A stretch of 64,000 nt of DNA. Source: Pandoraea norimbergensis (GTDB taxonomy: Bacteria; Pseudomonadota; Gammaproteobacteria; Burkholderiales; Burkholderiaceae). The DNA lies in assembly GCF_001465545.3 (NCBI RefSeq), contig NZ_CP013480.3:1798001-1862000 (forward strand). The letters are read 5' to 3'. Made by a program: the position numbers and the translations under genes. The notes under the pieces are model-generated. The model made no database searches. It saw only the letters and a program-made list of their open reading frames with translations, and had not been told where the DNA came from. Numbering within the stretch: the first letter of the stretch is position 1; the number at the start of each line of letters is the position of its first letter. This document shows, in pieces, positions 17,790 through 25,921 of the stretch.

Positions 17790-18452
17790 ATGTCTTCCAA
17801 CGCCAGAAAGTGGGGCAATCACGCTGCCGATGCGCCCATCTCCCGCGAATCCGCGGCGGTGCCCGGCAAACGCGCCGATGCGCTTGCGCCCTTGCAGACG
17901 TTCGTCGCCGCCATGACCGCGTTGGTCGATCGTCAGCCCGATGAGCCCACGATCGTGGCCGAGGGGCGCGCCGCACTGGCGGCACTGGTCGCCGACGATA
18001 CGTGGCTTCCTGAGGAATTCACGCGGCCCGACCCGGCGCGTTACACGCAATACCGGCTCTACGTCGACCCGCAGGCCCGCTTCAGTGTGGTGAGTTTTGT
18101 CTGGGGGCCGGGGCAGTCGACGCCCGTGCACGATCACACGGTGTGGGGACTGATCGGTATGCTGCGCGGCGCCGAAGATTCGCTGCCGTTCATCCATTCC
18201 GCGAACGGGCAACTGGTGTCTGCCGGTGACCCCGTCCGGCTGTCGCCCGGCACCGTCGAAGCCGTCTCCCCCTCCCTCGGCGACATTCATCAAGTGCGCA
18301 ACGCCTTCGATGACTGCGTGTCGATCAGCATCCACGTCTATGGTGCCGACATCGGCCGGGTAGAGCGCGCCGTGTACTTGCCGGACGGTACGCGCCGCAG
18401 CTTCATCTCCGGTTACGCCAATCCCGACAGCCCCAATCTCGTCGCGCGCTGA
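17790..18452 (+). CDS. Cupin thiol dioxygenase (cysteine / 3-mercaptopropionate dioxygenase type)
   Basis: This 220-residue cupin has the first metal motif VHDHTVWG (His114, His116) and the third ligand in DIHQV (His167), the 3-His iron site of thiol dioxygenases. S180-x-H182-x-Y184 matches the Ser-His-Tyr triad of this class, and Arg89 in QYRLYVDP may bind the substrate carboxylate. It should oxidise a small thiol (cysteine or 3-mercaptopropionate) to the sulfinate with O2. The substrate cannot be fixed from sequence; bacterial enzymes of this size are often 3-mercaptopropionate dioxygenases. No sulfinate-processing gene is adjacent. Confidence 0.87.
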   Translation: MSSNARKWGNHAADAPISRESAAVPGKRADALAPLQTFVAAMTALVDRQPDEPTIVAEGRAALAALVADDTWLPEEFTRPDPARYTQYRLYVDPQARFSVVSFVWGPGQSTPVHDHTVWGLIGMLRGAEDSLPFIHSANGQLVSAGDPVRLSPGTVEAVSPSLGDIHQVRNAFDDCVSISIHVYGADIGRVERAVYLPDGTRRSFISGYANPDSPNLVAR

Positions 18453-18758
18453 GCGCGTCTTTTTCCTTCCGATTCAGCGTCTTTCACTGCATTCCCGGCG
18501 GCTTGCCCGCCGGCGAATCCGTTCGCCATTTCCCTTGAGAATCTAAGTGTTAACACCAGGCATCGAATTACGTTCGGCGATATAAACTTCCGCAAAGCGT
18601 AATTTCATGCGTGTGAGGATTTGCCGTGCCCGTCCTTCGACCCGACGCATGAAATGCTTCGCTCGCCTACCGGCGCGGCGAGGTGCCCGGCGCACGGCAG
18701 AGACAACACCCGCCGGCGTATCGACCGGGGCGCAGTGACAAGAACGTTTGGAGACAGG

Positions 18759-20114
18759 ATGAAAGCAGCAGAAGTGAATGTCGGCGCGTTGATCGACGAA
18801 AGCCGTCTGGGTGGCTATCAGTGGTGGGTGATTGCGTTGTGCGCCATGTGTCTGGTGGTCGATGGTTTCGACGTGCAGGCGATGGGTTACGTAGCCCCGG
18901 TGGTGATTCGCGAGTGGGGTATCGCGAAGGAAACGCTTTCGCCGGTGTTTGGCGCGGGGCTGTTCGGCATGCTGGTGGGCTCGCTCACGTTCTCGGCGCT
19001 GGCTGACAAGCTGGGCCGCCGTCCGGTGCTGATCGGCGCCACGCTGTTCTTTGCCGTGTGCATGATCGTCACGGGCTTTGCCAATTCGATTACCGAACTG
19101 GTCGTCTGGCGTTTTGCGGCGGGCCTGGGTCTGGGCTGCATCATGCCGAATGCGATGGCGCTGGCAGGCGAATACAGCCCGCGCCGCATTCGCGTCTCAC
19201 TGATGATGATGGTGTCGTGCGGCTTTACGCTCGGTGGCGTGGTCGGCGGCCTGATCACGGCGGCGATCATCCCGAGTCTGGGCTGGCGCGCGGTGTTCTT
19301 CATCGGCGGCGCGATTCCGCTGGTGCTGGGCTTCCTGATGTGGGCCTCGCTGCCGGAGTCGATTCAGTTTCTGATGTTCAAGAAGAGCGACGCGGCGCGC
19401 ATTCGCAAGCAATTGCAGCGCGTGGCACCGTCGGCGAACCTGCCGGCTGATGCCCGCTTTGTGCTCGACGAGCAGAAGGCCAAGGGCGTGCCGTTCATCG
19501 AGTTGTTCAAGGATGGCCGCGCGCGCATGACGCTGCTGCTGTGGGTCATCAACTTTGCCAACCTGCTCGACATGTACTTCCTGTCGAACTGGCTGCCGAC
19601 GGTGATTCGCGACGCCGGTTATTCGACGCAGGTGGCGGTCATGGCGGGCACGGCGTTGTGGACGGGCGGTGTGATCGGCACGTTGCTGCTGGGCCGTGTG
19701 ATTGATCGCGTGGGCTTCACGAGTGTGCTGGCCGTCACGTTCCTGATCGCGATTGCGGCGACGGCAGCGATCGGCAATCCGGCGGTGATGGTGTCGATGG
19801 TGGCGGTGTTCGCGGCGATCTTCTTCGCGGGCTTCTCGATCATCGGCGGTCAGCCGGCGCTCAACGCCTTGGCCGCGACGTACTACCCGACATCGCTGCG
19901 CTCGACCGGTATCGGCTGGAGCCTCGGCGTTGGCCGTATCGGCTCGGTGCTGGGCCCGGTGCTCGGCGGCGCGCTGATGCACCTGCAATGGTCGTCGTCG
20001 TCGCTGTTCCTGGCGGCAGCCGTGCCGGCCTGCGTCTCGCTCATCGGCGTGCTGGCGATTGCCCGCATGCAACGCGGCGACGGCGGCAAGATGCGCGCTG
20101 CGACGGCGAGCTAA
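18759..20114 (+). CDS. MFS transporter, aromatic acid:H+ symporter type
   Basis: The ATG at 18759, with GGAG eight bases upstream, gives 451 residues and twelve predicted membrane helices. The first helix contains DGFDVQAMGY, matching the D-G-x-D signature in helix 1 of aromatic-acid symporters (PcaK/BenK/MhpT group). The helix 2-3 loop has DKLGRRPV. It probably imports an aromatic or related organic acid by proton symport. No catabolic genes lie next to it, so the substrate is open. Confidence 0.88.
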   Translation: MKAAEVNVGALIDESRLGGYQWWVIALCAMCLVVDGFDVQAMGYVAPVVIREWGIAKETLSPVFGAGLFGMLVGSLTFSALADKLGRRPVLIGATLFFAVCMIVTGFANSITELVVWRFAAGLGLGCIMPNAMALAGEYSPRRIRVSLMMMVSCGFTLGGVVGGLITAAIIPSLGWRAVFFIGGAIPLVLGFLMWASLPESIQFLMFKKSDAARIRKQLQRVAPSANLPADARFVLDEQKAKGVPFIELFKDGRARMTLLLWVINFANLLDMYFLSNWLPTVIRDAGYSTQVAVMAGTALWTGGVIGTLLLGRVIDRVGFTSVLAVTFLIAIAATAAIGNPAVMVSMVAVFAAIFFAGFSIIGGQPALNALAATYYPTSLRSTGIGWSLGVGRIGSVLGPVLGGALMHLQWSSSSLFLAAAVPACVSLIGVLAIARMQRGDGGKMRAATAS

Positions 20115-20175
20115 TGTTGTGATGGTTTTTCTGCCGTGTCCGAGCGCCTGAAATTGAGCGCAAGGTAACGTGGTT

Positions 20176-20216
20176 CAACGCCCGCCAGCGGTATCATGGC
20201 GGGCGTTGTGCTTTTT
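20176..20216 (+). terminator. Hairpin between the two MFS genes, probable terminator
   Basis: A perfect 12-bp stem (20176-20187 with 20197-20208) is followed after three bases by CTTTTT. The T-tract is short and displaced, so termination may be partial. Confidence 0.55.
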
Positions 20217-20245
20217 GCACGGCATCTCGAGCACGCTATCAGCAC

Positions 20246-21478
20246 GTGATAACTAAAACGAAAATGACACAGACGTCCGAACTCTCTCCCGCCTTGCCGA
20301 CCGAGCGTGTTTTGCTGGGCATTCTTGGCCTGTTCATGATGATTGCCCCGGCGTCGACGGATATGTATCTGCCGGGGCTGGTGACGATGCGCCACGAGCT
20401 TGGTGCGAGTGCGGCGGCTGCGCAGCTCACGCTCTCGTATTTCTTTCTGGGGTTTGCGTTCGGACAACTGCTCTGGGGGCCGCTGGCGGATCGCTTCGGG
20501 CGGCGCTGGCCGATGGCTGCGGGCATCGCGCTCTATATCTTCGGCAGCGTGGGCTGCGCATTCTCCGACACCATCGATCACATGATGATGTGGCGTTTCG
20601 TGCAGGCGCTCGGCGGCTGCGCGATGCCGGTCATTGCGCAAGCGATCGTGCGCGACGTGTACGGCGCGCGAAACAGCGCCCGCGCGTTTTCGATCATGTT
20701 GCTGGTGATGAGCGTGGCCCCGATCGTGGCGCCGCTGCTGGGCGGCCAGTTGCTGCGCTTTACGACGTGGCGGGTGATCTTCGGGATTCTTGCGGCGTTT
20801 GGCGTGGTGGCCATGCTGGCATTGTGGCGCTTGCCGGAAACCGGCGCGGTGCATGCGCGCACGGTGGGTGGCCCGCGTGCCATCGTCATGTCGTACTGGC
20901 ATTTGCTGCGCGACAAGCATTTTGTCGGCTACATGGTGGCGGGCGGTGCGGTGTTCGGCGCGTCGTTCACGTACATCACCGGCACGCCGCTGGTGTACAT
21001 GGAGTACTTCCACGTGTCGCCGCAATTCTTTGGCGTGCTGTTCGGCATCAACATCGTCGGCATGGCCTCGATGACGATGTTCAACTCGCGCCGCGTCGGG
21101 CAGATCGGGTCTTATCGTCTGATGCGGGCCGGCATCATCGGCTGCGCGGTGGTGACGTCGGTGCTGTGCGCGACAGCTTGGCTGGGCATCGCGATCCTGC
21201 CGTTGATGGTGGCGCTGTTGTTCCTGTTCATGTCGCTGCGCGGCATCATTACCGCGAATTCGGTGGCCGGCGCGATGGCGAATCATCCGACACGCGCGGG
21301 CGCGGCGGCGGCGCTGGTCGGCAGTGTGCAATACGGCTTCGGTTTCGCTGCGGGGGCGATGCTCGGCGTGCTCAACGACGGCTCGCCGCGACCGCTTGCG
21401 ACGGTCATGTGCGGCTTCGCGCTGCTGGCATTGGTGTCGATGTTGCTGATGTTGCCGGGCAAACGCGCGGCGGCGTGA
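20246..21478 (+). CDS. Bcr/CflA family MFS drug efflux transporter
   Basis: The 410-residue protein has twelve predicted membrane helices. It carries the Bcr/CflA hallmarks: PASTDMYLPGL in helix 1, GPLADRFGRRWP in the 2-3 loop, and RFVQALGGCAMPVIAQAIVRD in helix 4. It should export amphipathic drugs or dipeptides by proton antiport. A second ATG six codons in (20264) is equally possible. It follows the symporter gene after a hairpin and is probably a separate unit. Confidence 0.88.
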   Translation: MITKTKMTQTSELSPALPTERVLLGILGLFMMIAPASTDMYLPGLVTMRHELGASAAAAQLTLSYFFLGFAFGQLLWGPLADRFGRRWPMAAGIALYIFGSVGCAFSDTIDHMMMWRFVQALGGCAMPVIAQAIVRDVYGARNSARAFSIMLLVMSVAPIVAPLLGGQLLRFTTWRVIFGILAAFGVVAMLALWRLPETGAVHARTVGGPRAIVMSYWHLLRDKHFVGYMVAGGAVFGASFTYITGTPLVYMEYFHVSPQFFGVLFGINIVGMASMTMFNSRRVGQIGSYRLMRAGIIGCAVVTSVLCATAWLGIAILPLMVALLFLFMSLRGIITANSVAGAMANHPTRAGAAAALVGSVQYGFGFAAGAMLGVLNDGSPRPLATVMCGFALLALVSMLLMLPGKRAAA

Positions 21479-21518
21479 CGGCGAGTCATCGTGAAATGAA
21501 GCCGCCAACGCTTACGGC

Positions 21519-21950
21519 TCAGGGTTTGCGGCGCGGGTCGCCGTAGGCCTTGGTAGCGCAGGTGCCGTCCACGCAATCGGGCGCTGCGCGTACCCCGAGC
21601 CACTGGGAGACACGAAGGCGGTTGCGCGCAAACAGGCGGTAGAGCACGCGCGCCGCAGACCGCAGCGCAGGTACACGCAACGGTGCCACCAGCCAGCCGC
21701 GTCCGGTCAGCGTGTAGGCGGCGAAGATGGCATCGATGCCGATCAGACACTCCCCCTCGGCGTCCCACGCATGCATCTGCGCATTGAGTGCGGACAGACT
21801 CACGCCGAGCGGTGCGGGGTCGAATGCCGGCGCGGAAATATCCACGAACGCCAATCTGTCTGCCCGATCTCTGGCGCGCAGTTGTCTGATTTCCCTCACG
21901 CAGATCGGACAGTTGCCATCGAAATACACCGTCAGTGCCGTGGTGTCCAT
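21519..21950 (-). CDS. DCC-family (DUF393) thiol-disulfide oxidoreductase-like protein
   Basis: The ATG at 21950 is chosen because GGGAG lies 8-9 bases upstream; a start at 21983 would add 11 residues. The 143-residue product opens with FDGNCPICVREI, the D-x-x-C-x-x-C active-site motif (Cys14, Cys17) of DCC proteins, which have a thioredoxin-like fold. It probably performs or senses a thiol-disulfide reaction in the cytosol. It is divergent from the GbsR-like regulator and shares its operator region, so the two are likely co-regulated. Confidence 0.82.
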   Translation of the reverse strand: MDTTALTVYFDGNCPICVREIRQLRARDRADRLAFVDISAPAFDPAPLGVSLSALNAQMHAWDAEGECLIGIDAIFAAYTLTGRGWLVAPLRVPALRSAARVLYRLFARNRLRVSQWLGVRAAPDCVDGTCATKAYGDPRRKP

Positions 21951-22011
21951 CGCAAACACTCCCGTTTCATTTGTTTCTGTCATTAACGAAATTACGTCGC
22001 AATGATGGGGG

Positions 22012-22017
22012 CGTCAA
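22012..22017 (-). promoter_or_regulatory. -35-like element of the DCC gene
   Basis: On the minus strand, TTGACG (22017-22012) is followed after 17 bases by TAATTT (21994-21989), a moderate sigma-70-like pair. It places the start near 21982 and abuts the palindrome at 22022-22045. Confidence 0.4.
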
Positions 22018-22021
22018 GGTG

Positions 22022-22045
22022 AAATTTCTGTCTTGACAGAAATTT
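22022..22045. promoter_or_regulatory. GbsR-type operator O1 overlapping the regulator's promoter
   Basis: Perfect palindrome AAATTTCTGTC-TT-GACAGAAATTT. The core ATTTCTGT-N4-ACAGAAAT recurs exactly at 22665-22684. The palindrome contains TTGACA (22033-22038), which with a 17-base spacer and TAGATT (22056-22061) forms the regulator's own promoter. Bound repressor would cover the -35 box. Confidence 0.75.
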
Positions 22046-22068
22046 CCGTAATGTCTAGATTTGAGTCC

Positions 22069-22599
22069 ATGGAACTCACACCGATCACTGAACGATTCAT
22101 TCTGCACTGGGGCGAGATGGGGTCGCGCTGGGGCGTCAACCGGACGGTGGCGCAGATTCATGCGCTGCTTTATCTGGCCGGGCGGCCTGTCCCTGCGGAC
22201 GAAATCACCGACACACTTCAGGTGGCGCGCTCCAACGTGAGCACGAGCATCAAGGAGCTTCAGTCGTGGCGGCTCGTACGCACGGTGCACGTGCTGGGCG
22301 ACCGCCGGGAACACTTCGAGACATCGACCGACATCTGGGAGTTGTTCAAGCTGATCGTGGAAGGGCGGCGTCAGCGCGAGATCGATCCCACGTTGACGAT
22401 GTTGCGCGACACGCTGATGAGCCCCGAGATGTCGGCAGAAAGCCGCGAAACCGAGCAGCGAATGCGCGATACGCTGGACTTTCTCGAAACACTCACGACG
22501 TGGTCGGACGAGATGCTGCGGCTCAAGCCCGAGACATTGATGAAGACGCTGGGCGTGGGCGCAAAGATCAGCCGCACGGTGCGGCGCAAGAAGTCGTAA
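22069..22599 (+). CDS. GbsR/MarR-type transcriptional regulator
   Basis: The product (176 aa from 22069) begins MELTPITERFILHWGEMGSR, like GbsR-family proteins. It has a MarR-like winged helix with recognition-helix region LQVARSNVSTSIKELQSW and a C-terminal dimerisation helix region. ATGs at 22051 and 22069 are both in frame; 22069 is preferred because it fits the family N-terminus and coincides with the predicted transcription start, which would make the mRNA leaderless. It most likely represses itself, the DCC gene and the downstream membrane-protein gene through the two identical operators. Confidence 0.85.
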   Translation: MELTPITERFILHWGEMGSRWGVNRTVAQIHALLYLAGRPVPADEITDTLQVARSNVSTSIKELQSWRLVRTVHVLGDRREHFETSTDIWELFKLIVEGRRQREIDPTLTMLRDTLMSPEMSAESRETEQRMRDTLDFLETLTTWSDEMLRLKPETLMKTLGVGAKISRTVRRKKS

Positions 22600-22664
22600 A
22601 GCAGAGAGGCAGGTAGACCGGCGGGCGAAACATCAGAGGGTCGTCCGCATTTTTTTACTTCAAT

Positions 22665-22684
22665 ATTTCTGTTTATACAGAAAT
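22665..22684. promoter_or_regulatory. GbsR-type operator O2
   Basis: ATTTCTGT-TTAT-ACAGAAAT has half-sites and 4-base spacing identical to O1. It lies 19 bases before the ATG of the membrane-protein gene, immediately upstream of its AGGAGG. Confidence 0.75.
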
Positions 22685-22702
22685 TACTGTAGGAGGTGTG
22701 AA

Positions 22703-23155
22703 ATGCAATCGATGCTTTTCTTCGCCTTATCTCTGGTGATTCCCATGACAAGCGGGTTGCTGGTCACCCGGTACCTGGGTCCAGTGCTTGGCAGGGTGCT
22801 CACGGACTTGTGTGGCACCCGTGAGCGCGCCGATTTCTGGGTGCGAATCTGTATGGTGCTGCTGGTGGCGTTGCCGCTCTTTCTGGTGCTGCTGGTCTCG
22901 CCGGGCAGGGTCTGCCGACTGGATGCCATGGAATGCGCGGTCAACTTGATACGCGGCGCGAGCTTTTTCACGGTGATCGGCTTGTTGCTGGGCGTCTGGA
23001 TCATTGCCTCGATGGTGCGCCGATACTTGCCGAAGCCCGGCGCTAAGGCGCACACAGAAAGTCTGGCACCCGCCCCGGCCCCTGCGTTGACCTCGGGCCC
23101 GGCCCCGGCCCCCTCCTCAGTTCCAGTGCCGATGTCGCAGCGCGCCCAGCAATAA
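22703..23155 (+). CDS. Small membrane protein of the GbsR-type regulon
   Basis: A perfect AGGAGG lies 6 bases before the ATG. The 150-residue product has three predicted membrane helices (about 3-26, 48-67 and 85-106), then a tail rich in Pro and Ala with PAPAP runs. The first two helices are weakly reminiscent of DUF2798-like small membrane proteins; I do not assign a function. Operator O2 in its promoter places it under the adjacent regulator. Confidence 0.7.
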   Translation: MQSMLFFALSLVIPMTSGLLVTRYLGPVLGRVLTDLCGTRERADFWVRICMVLLVALPLFLVLLVSPGRVCRLDAMECAVNLIRGASFFTVIGLLLGVWIIASMVRRYLPKPGAKAHTESLAPAPAPALTSGPAPAPSSVPVPMSQRAQQ

Positions 23156-23191
23156 TGCCGCCGGGCGTGCCCGAGACCTGCGTTGTCTCTG

Positions 23192-25576
23192 TTACAGCGC
23201 CAGCACCAGCTTCTTCCCGCAGGCGCGCGAGCAGCACGACATCATCTTCGTGTTCGCATCGCGCTCTGCGCGGGTGAGCACCACGTCGCGGTGATCGACG
23301 TCACCGTCAAGCACCTGCACTTCGCACGAGCCGCACAAGCCTTCTTCGCAATCGCTCTGCACATCGATATTCGCGGCGCGCAGTGCAGTCAGCAGCGTCT
23401 GGTCGGCCGGCACCATCACCGTAATGCCCGAATCCTTCAGCGTGACTTCGAACGCGTGTTCCTTCTCCGGATCGAGCGTGCCCAGTTGCGACTGGAAGTG
23501 CTCGACGCGCAGCGTATCTTCAGGCCAATGCGCGCAGCACTCTGCCAGACCGTCGAGCATGCGCACCGGGCCGCAGGCATAGACCTGCGTGTCGGCGCGC
23601 GGTGTCGCGAGCAACTGCCCGTACTCGGCGCGCTGGCCTTCGTCCTTCACCCACAGATGCAGACGTTCACCGTGCTGAGCCTGAAGCTCGTCGATGAGCG
23701 CCATGGTGCGGCGGCTGCGGCCGCTGTAGTGAATCTCGTAATCGATGCCCAGTGCCTTCGCACGACGGGCCATCGCGGCGATCGGTGTCACGCCAATGCC
23801 GCCGGCAACGAAAATCGCGCGCGGCGTCGTTTCATCCAGACGGAAGTGATTGCGCGGGCCGCGAAGGCGCAGACGGTCGCCGGTTTGCAGCCGGGTGTGC
23901 ACCCAGTTCGAACCGCCACGGCCTTCCGGCTCGTGCAGTACGGCGATCTCGAACGCACCGGCGTCAGCCGGGTCACCGCACAGCGAGTATTGACGCGACA
24001 GGCCCGTATCGCCGCACTCGATATCGATGTGCGACCCCGGTGCCCAGCGTGGCATGGCTCGCCCGTCGGGGGCGACCAGACGGAGCTTCACGATGCCTTC
24101 GGCAACGGGCGTTACGGACTCGACCACGACCGGACGCGTCACGCTATGGCCCGACGGCTCGCCAATGCGCACCGGCGAGTGGTTCGTCAGCACGGCCGGG
24201 TCGGCGCGCTCCGGGTTCATCGCCGGATTCCATTCGACCCACACGTGCTCCGGGCCACGGAACGACGTGTTCGGCACGTACGAGAACTGCTGTTCAGACA
24301 GCTTCATATGCGGCAGACGGCGGGTGAACTCTTCGAGGAAGATCTGCATTTCCATACGCGCAAGGTTCTTGCCCATGCACTGGTGCGAACCGTAGCCGAA
24401 GGTGAGCTGATCGCTCGCGTTCTCGCGGCGAATGTCGAACAGGTCGGCGTCGGCAAAGTGGCCTTCGTCGTGATTGGCCGACGACGTGACGATAAGCAGC
24501 TTGGAGCCTGCCGCGATCTCGATGCCGCCGATGGTGACGTCCTTGGTGGCCAGACGGCGCCACGCGGCCACGGAGCCGTTGTGGCGCAGACATTCTTCCA
24601 CCGCATTGGGAATCAGCGACGGGTCTTCGCAGATTTCGCGCCAGACGTCCGGATGCTGCAACAGCAGCTTCATCGCGTTGGCGGTGGCGTTGGCCGTGGT
24701 TTCGTGGGCGGCGACGATGCCCGCCATCATCATGGAATGCAGGTACGAGTCGGTGACGACTTCGGGGTAATCCTTCTGCTTGCGAATACCGTATTGCATC
24801 CAGCCCGGGCCGTCCGGCTGCTGGCGCATCTTGTCGAGAATCTTGCCCGCGAGTTGCCAGAAGTTACCGACGGCATGCGCGACGGCGACCTGTTCTTCGG
24901 GCTTCGGGCGTCCCCACGTGTTGACGGTGTGCGCGATGGAATACTCGCGCAGCTTGTCCATGTCTTCTTCGGGCACGCCGAGAAAGTGCAGGGCGACGGT
25001 CAGCGGCACTTCCCACAGCATCTGGTCGACGAGGTCGGCGCGGCCATCGTCGATGAAGCGATCGACGTACTCACGGGCCAGTTGGCGCACGAGCGGTTCG
25101 TGATGCTTGAGATGCTCCGGCGTGAACGGCTCCATCAGCACGCGACGGCGCGGCATGTGCGCGGGTTCGTCTTCGTTCACGAGGGTGCGGTTGAGCGCGA
25201 AACCGTACGATGCGAGCACGGCGTTCGCTTCGGCGCCAGTCGGCGTGATCTTCTCCAGCGCAATCGACGGGCTGAACGTCAGGTTGTCGCGAAAGATGGC
25301 CTTGATATCGTCGTAGCGCGTGACCACCCAGTAGCCGAGTTTGGGGCTGTAAAACACCGGCTCCTGATCGCGCGCCCAGCGCACGTACTCGGGCGGGTCC
25401 TGCTGATAGCCGTCTTCGAACGGATCGAACTCGGCGGCGCGGGCACTGATGGGGCAGCCGTTTGGCGCGACAGACGCAGCAGGCGAGGCAGTGGTCGCGG
25501 GTGCCTGATGGAACGGGCAGCCAGCGGCGCGCGCGGCTTCGTTAGCTTCGGTATTGGGGGAAGTGCTTTGGCTCAT
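23192..25576 (-). CDS. CYP116B-type self-sufficient cytochrome P450 (P450-FMN reductase-ferredoxin fusion)
   Basis: The ATG at 25576 gives 794 residues. The P450 domain (about 40-450) has the oxygen-binding I-helix AGIVAAHETTAN and the haem loop FGYGSHQCMG with ligand Cys400. A phthalate-dioxygenase-reductase-like domain follows (about 480-700): the flavin motif RQYSLCG and the NAD(P)H motif GGIGVTP. The C-terminus is a plant-type [2Fe-2S] ferredoxin with CEEGLCGSC and a fourth Cys in MSCCSRACG. Electrons pass from NAD(P)H via FMN and Fe-S to haem in one chain. It is very close in sequence to P450RhF-like proteins as I recall them. The natural substrate is unknown. Divergent IclR gene probably regulates it. 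Confidence 0.95.
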   Translation of the reverse strand: MSQSTSPNTEANEAARAAGCPFHQAPATTASPAASVAPNGCPISARAAEFDPFEDGYQQDPPEYVRWARDQEPVFYSPKLGYWVVTRYDDIKAIFRDNLTFSPSIALEKITPTGAEANAVLASYGFALNRTLVNEDEPAHMPRRRVLMEPFTPEHLKHHEPLVRQLAREYVDRFIDDGRADLVDQMLWEVPLTVALHFLGVPEEDMDKLREYSIAHTVNTWGRPKPEEQVAVAHAVGNFWQLAGKILDKMRQQPDGPGWMQYGIRKQKDYPEVVTDSYLHSMMMAGIVAAHETTANATANAMKLLLQHPDVWREICEDPSLIPNAVEECLRHNGSVAAWRRLATKDVTIGGIEIAAGSKLLIVTSSANHDEGHFADADLFDIRRENASDQLTFGYGSHQCMGKNLARMEMQIFLEEFTRRLPHMKLSEQQFSYVPNTSFRGPEHVWVEWNPAMNPERADPAVLTNHSPVRIGEPSGHSVTRPVVVESVTPVAEGIVKLRLVAPDGRAMPRWAPGSHIDIECGDTGLSRQYSLCGDPADAGAFEIAVLHEPEGRGGSNWVHTRLQTGDRLRLRGPRNHFRLDETTPRAIFVAGGIGVTPIAAMARRAKALGIDYEIHYSGRSRRTMALIDELQAQHGERLHLWVKDEGQRAEYGQLLATPRADTQVYACGPVRMLDGLAECCAHWPEDTLRVEHFQSQLGTLDPEKEHAFEVTLKDSGITVMVPADQTLLTALRAANIDVQSDCEEGLCGSCEVQVLDGDVDHRDVVLTRAERDANTKMMSCCSRACGKKLVLAL

Positions 25577-25921
25577 CCGGTCACGCTCTCTGGGTCCGGT
25601 GCGGCGTCGCCAACTTACGGCCTGCGACGTCACACGCAATCAAACAAGTGTAGAGGAGCGTCGCCGGTTCGGCCCACATGACACACGGCTTAGCCATCAT
25701 CGTCATTACGGTACCTACGGCACTCGCGCAAGGCGGGGACGTCTCCTCAGCTCGATGCGATACGTTCTCTTACGTCACCTTTTCGTCAGCAGACGGACGT
25801 TCGCATTCTGTAAATCTGTTAAGCGTAAATATAATACGCATTGCGTAAATAAGTAGACTGGGGTTAACCTCTACGTCTCATGACGTCGGACGACGCGGCA
25901 TTGCGTCATAGAATCTCGCCG
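25577..25921. other. 345-base divergent promoter region of the P450 and IclR genes
   Basis: No gene is supported. The AT-rich part at 25800-25860 holds the direct repeat and palindrome described separately, and should contain the promoters. Confidence 0.6.
25823..25851. promoter_or_regulatory. Candidate IclR operator (direct repeats plus palindrome)
   Basis: GCGTAAATA occurs at 25823-25831 and again at 25843-25851, exactly 20 bases apart, i.e. on the same helix face. Between and over them lies the palindrome TACGCA-T-TGCGTA (25835-25847). Confidence 0.55.

Noticed and set aside
23183..25681. 832-codon plus-strand frame opposite the P450
   Set aside because: Arg/His/Val-rich translation with no domain; an antisense artefact of high-GC coding DNA.
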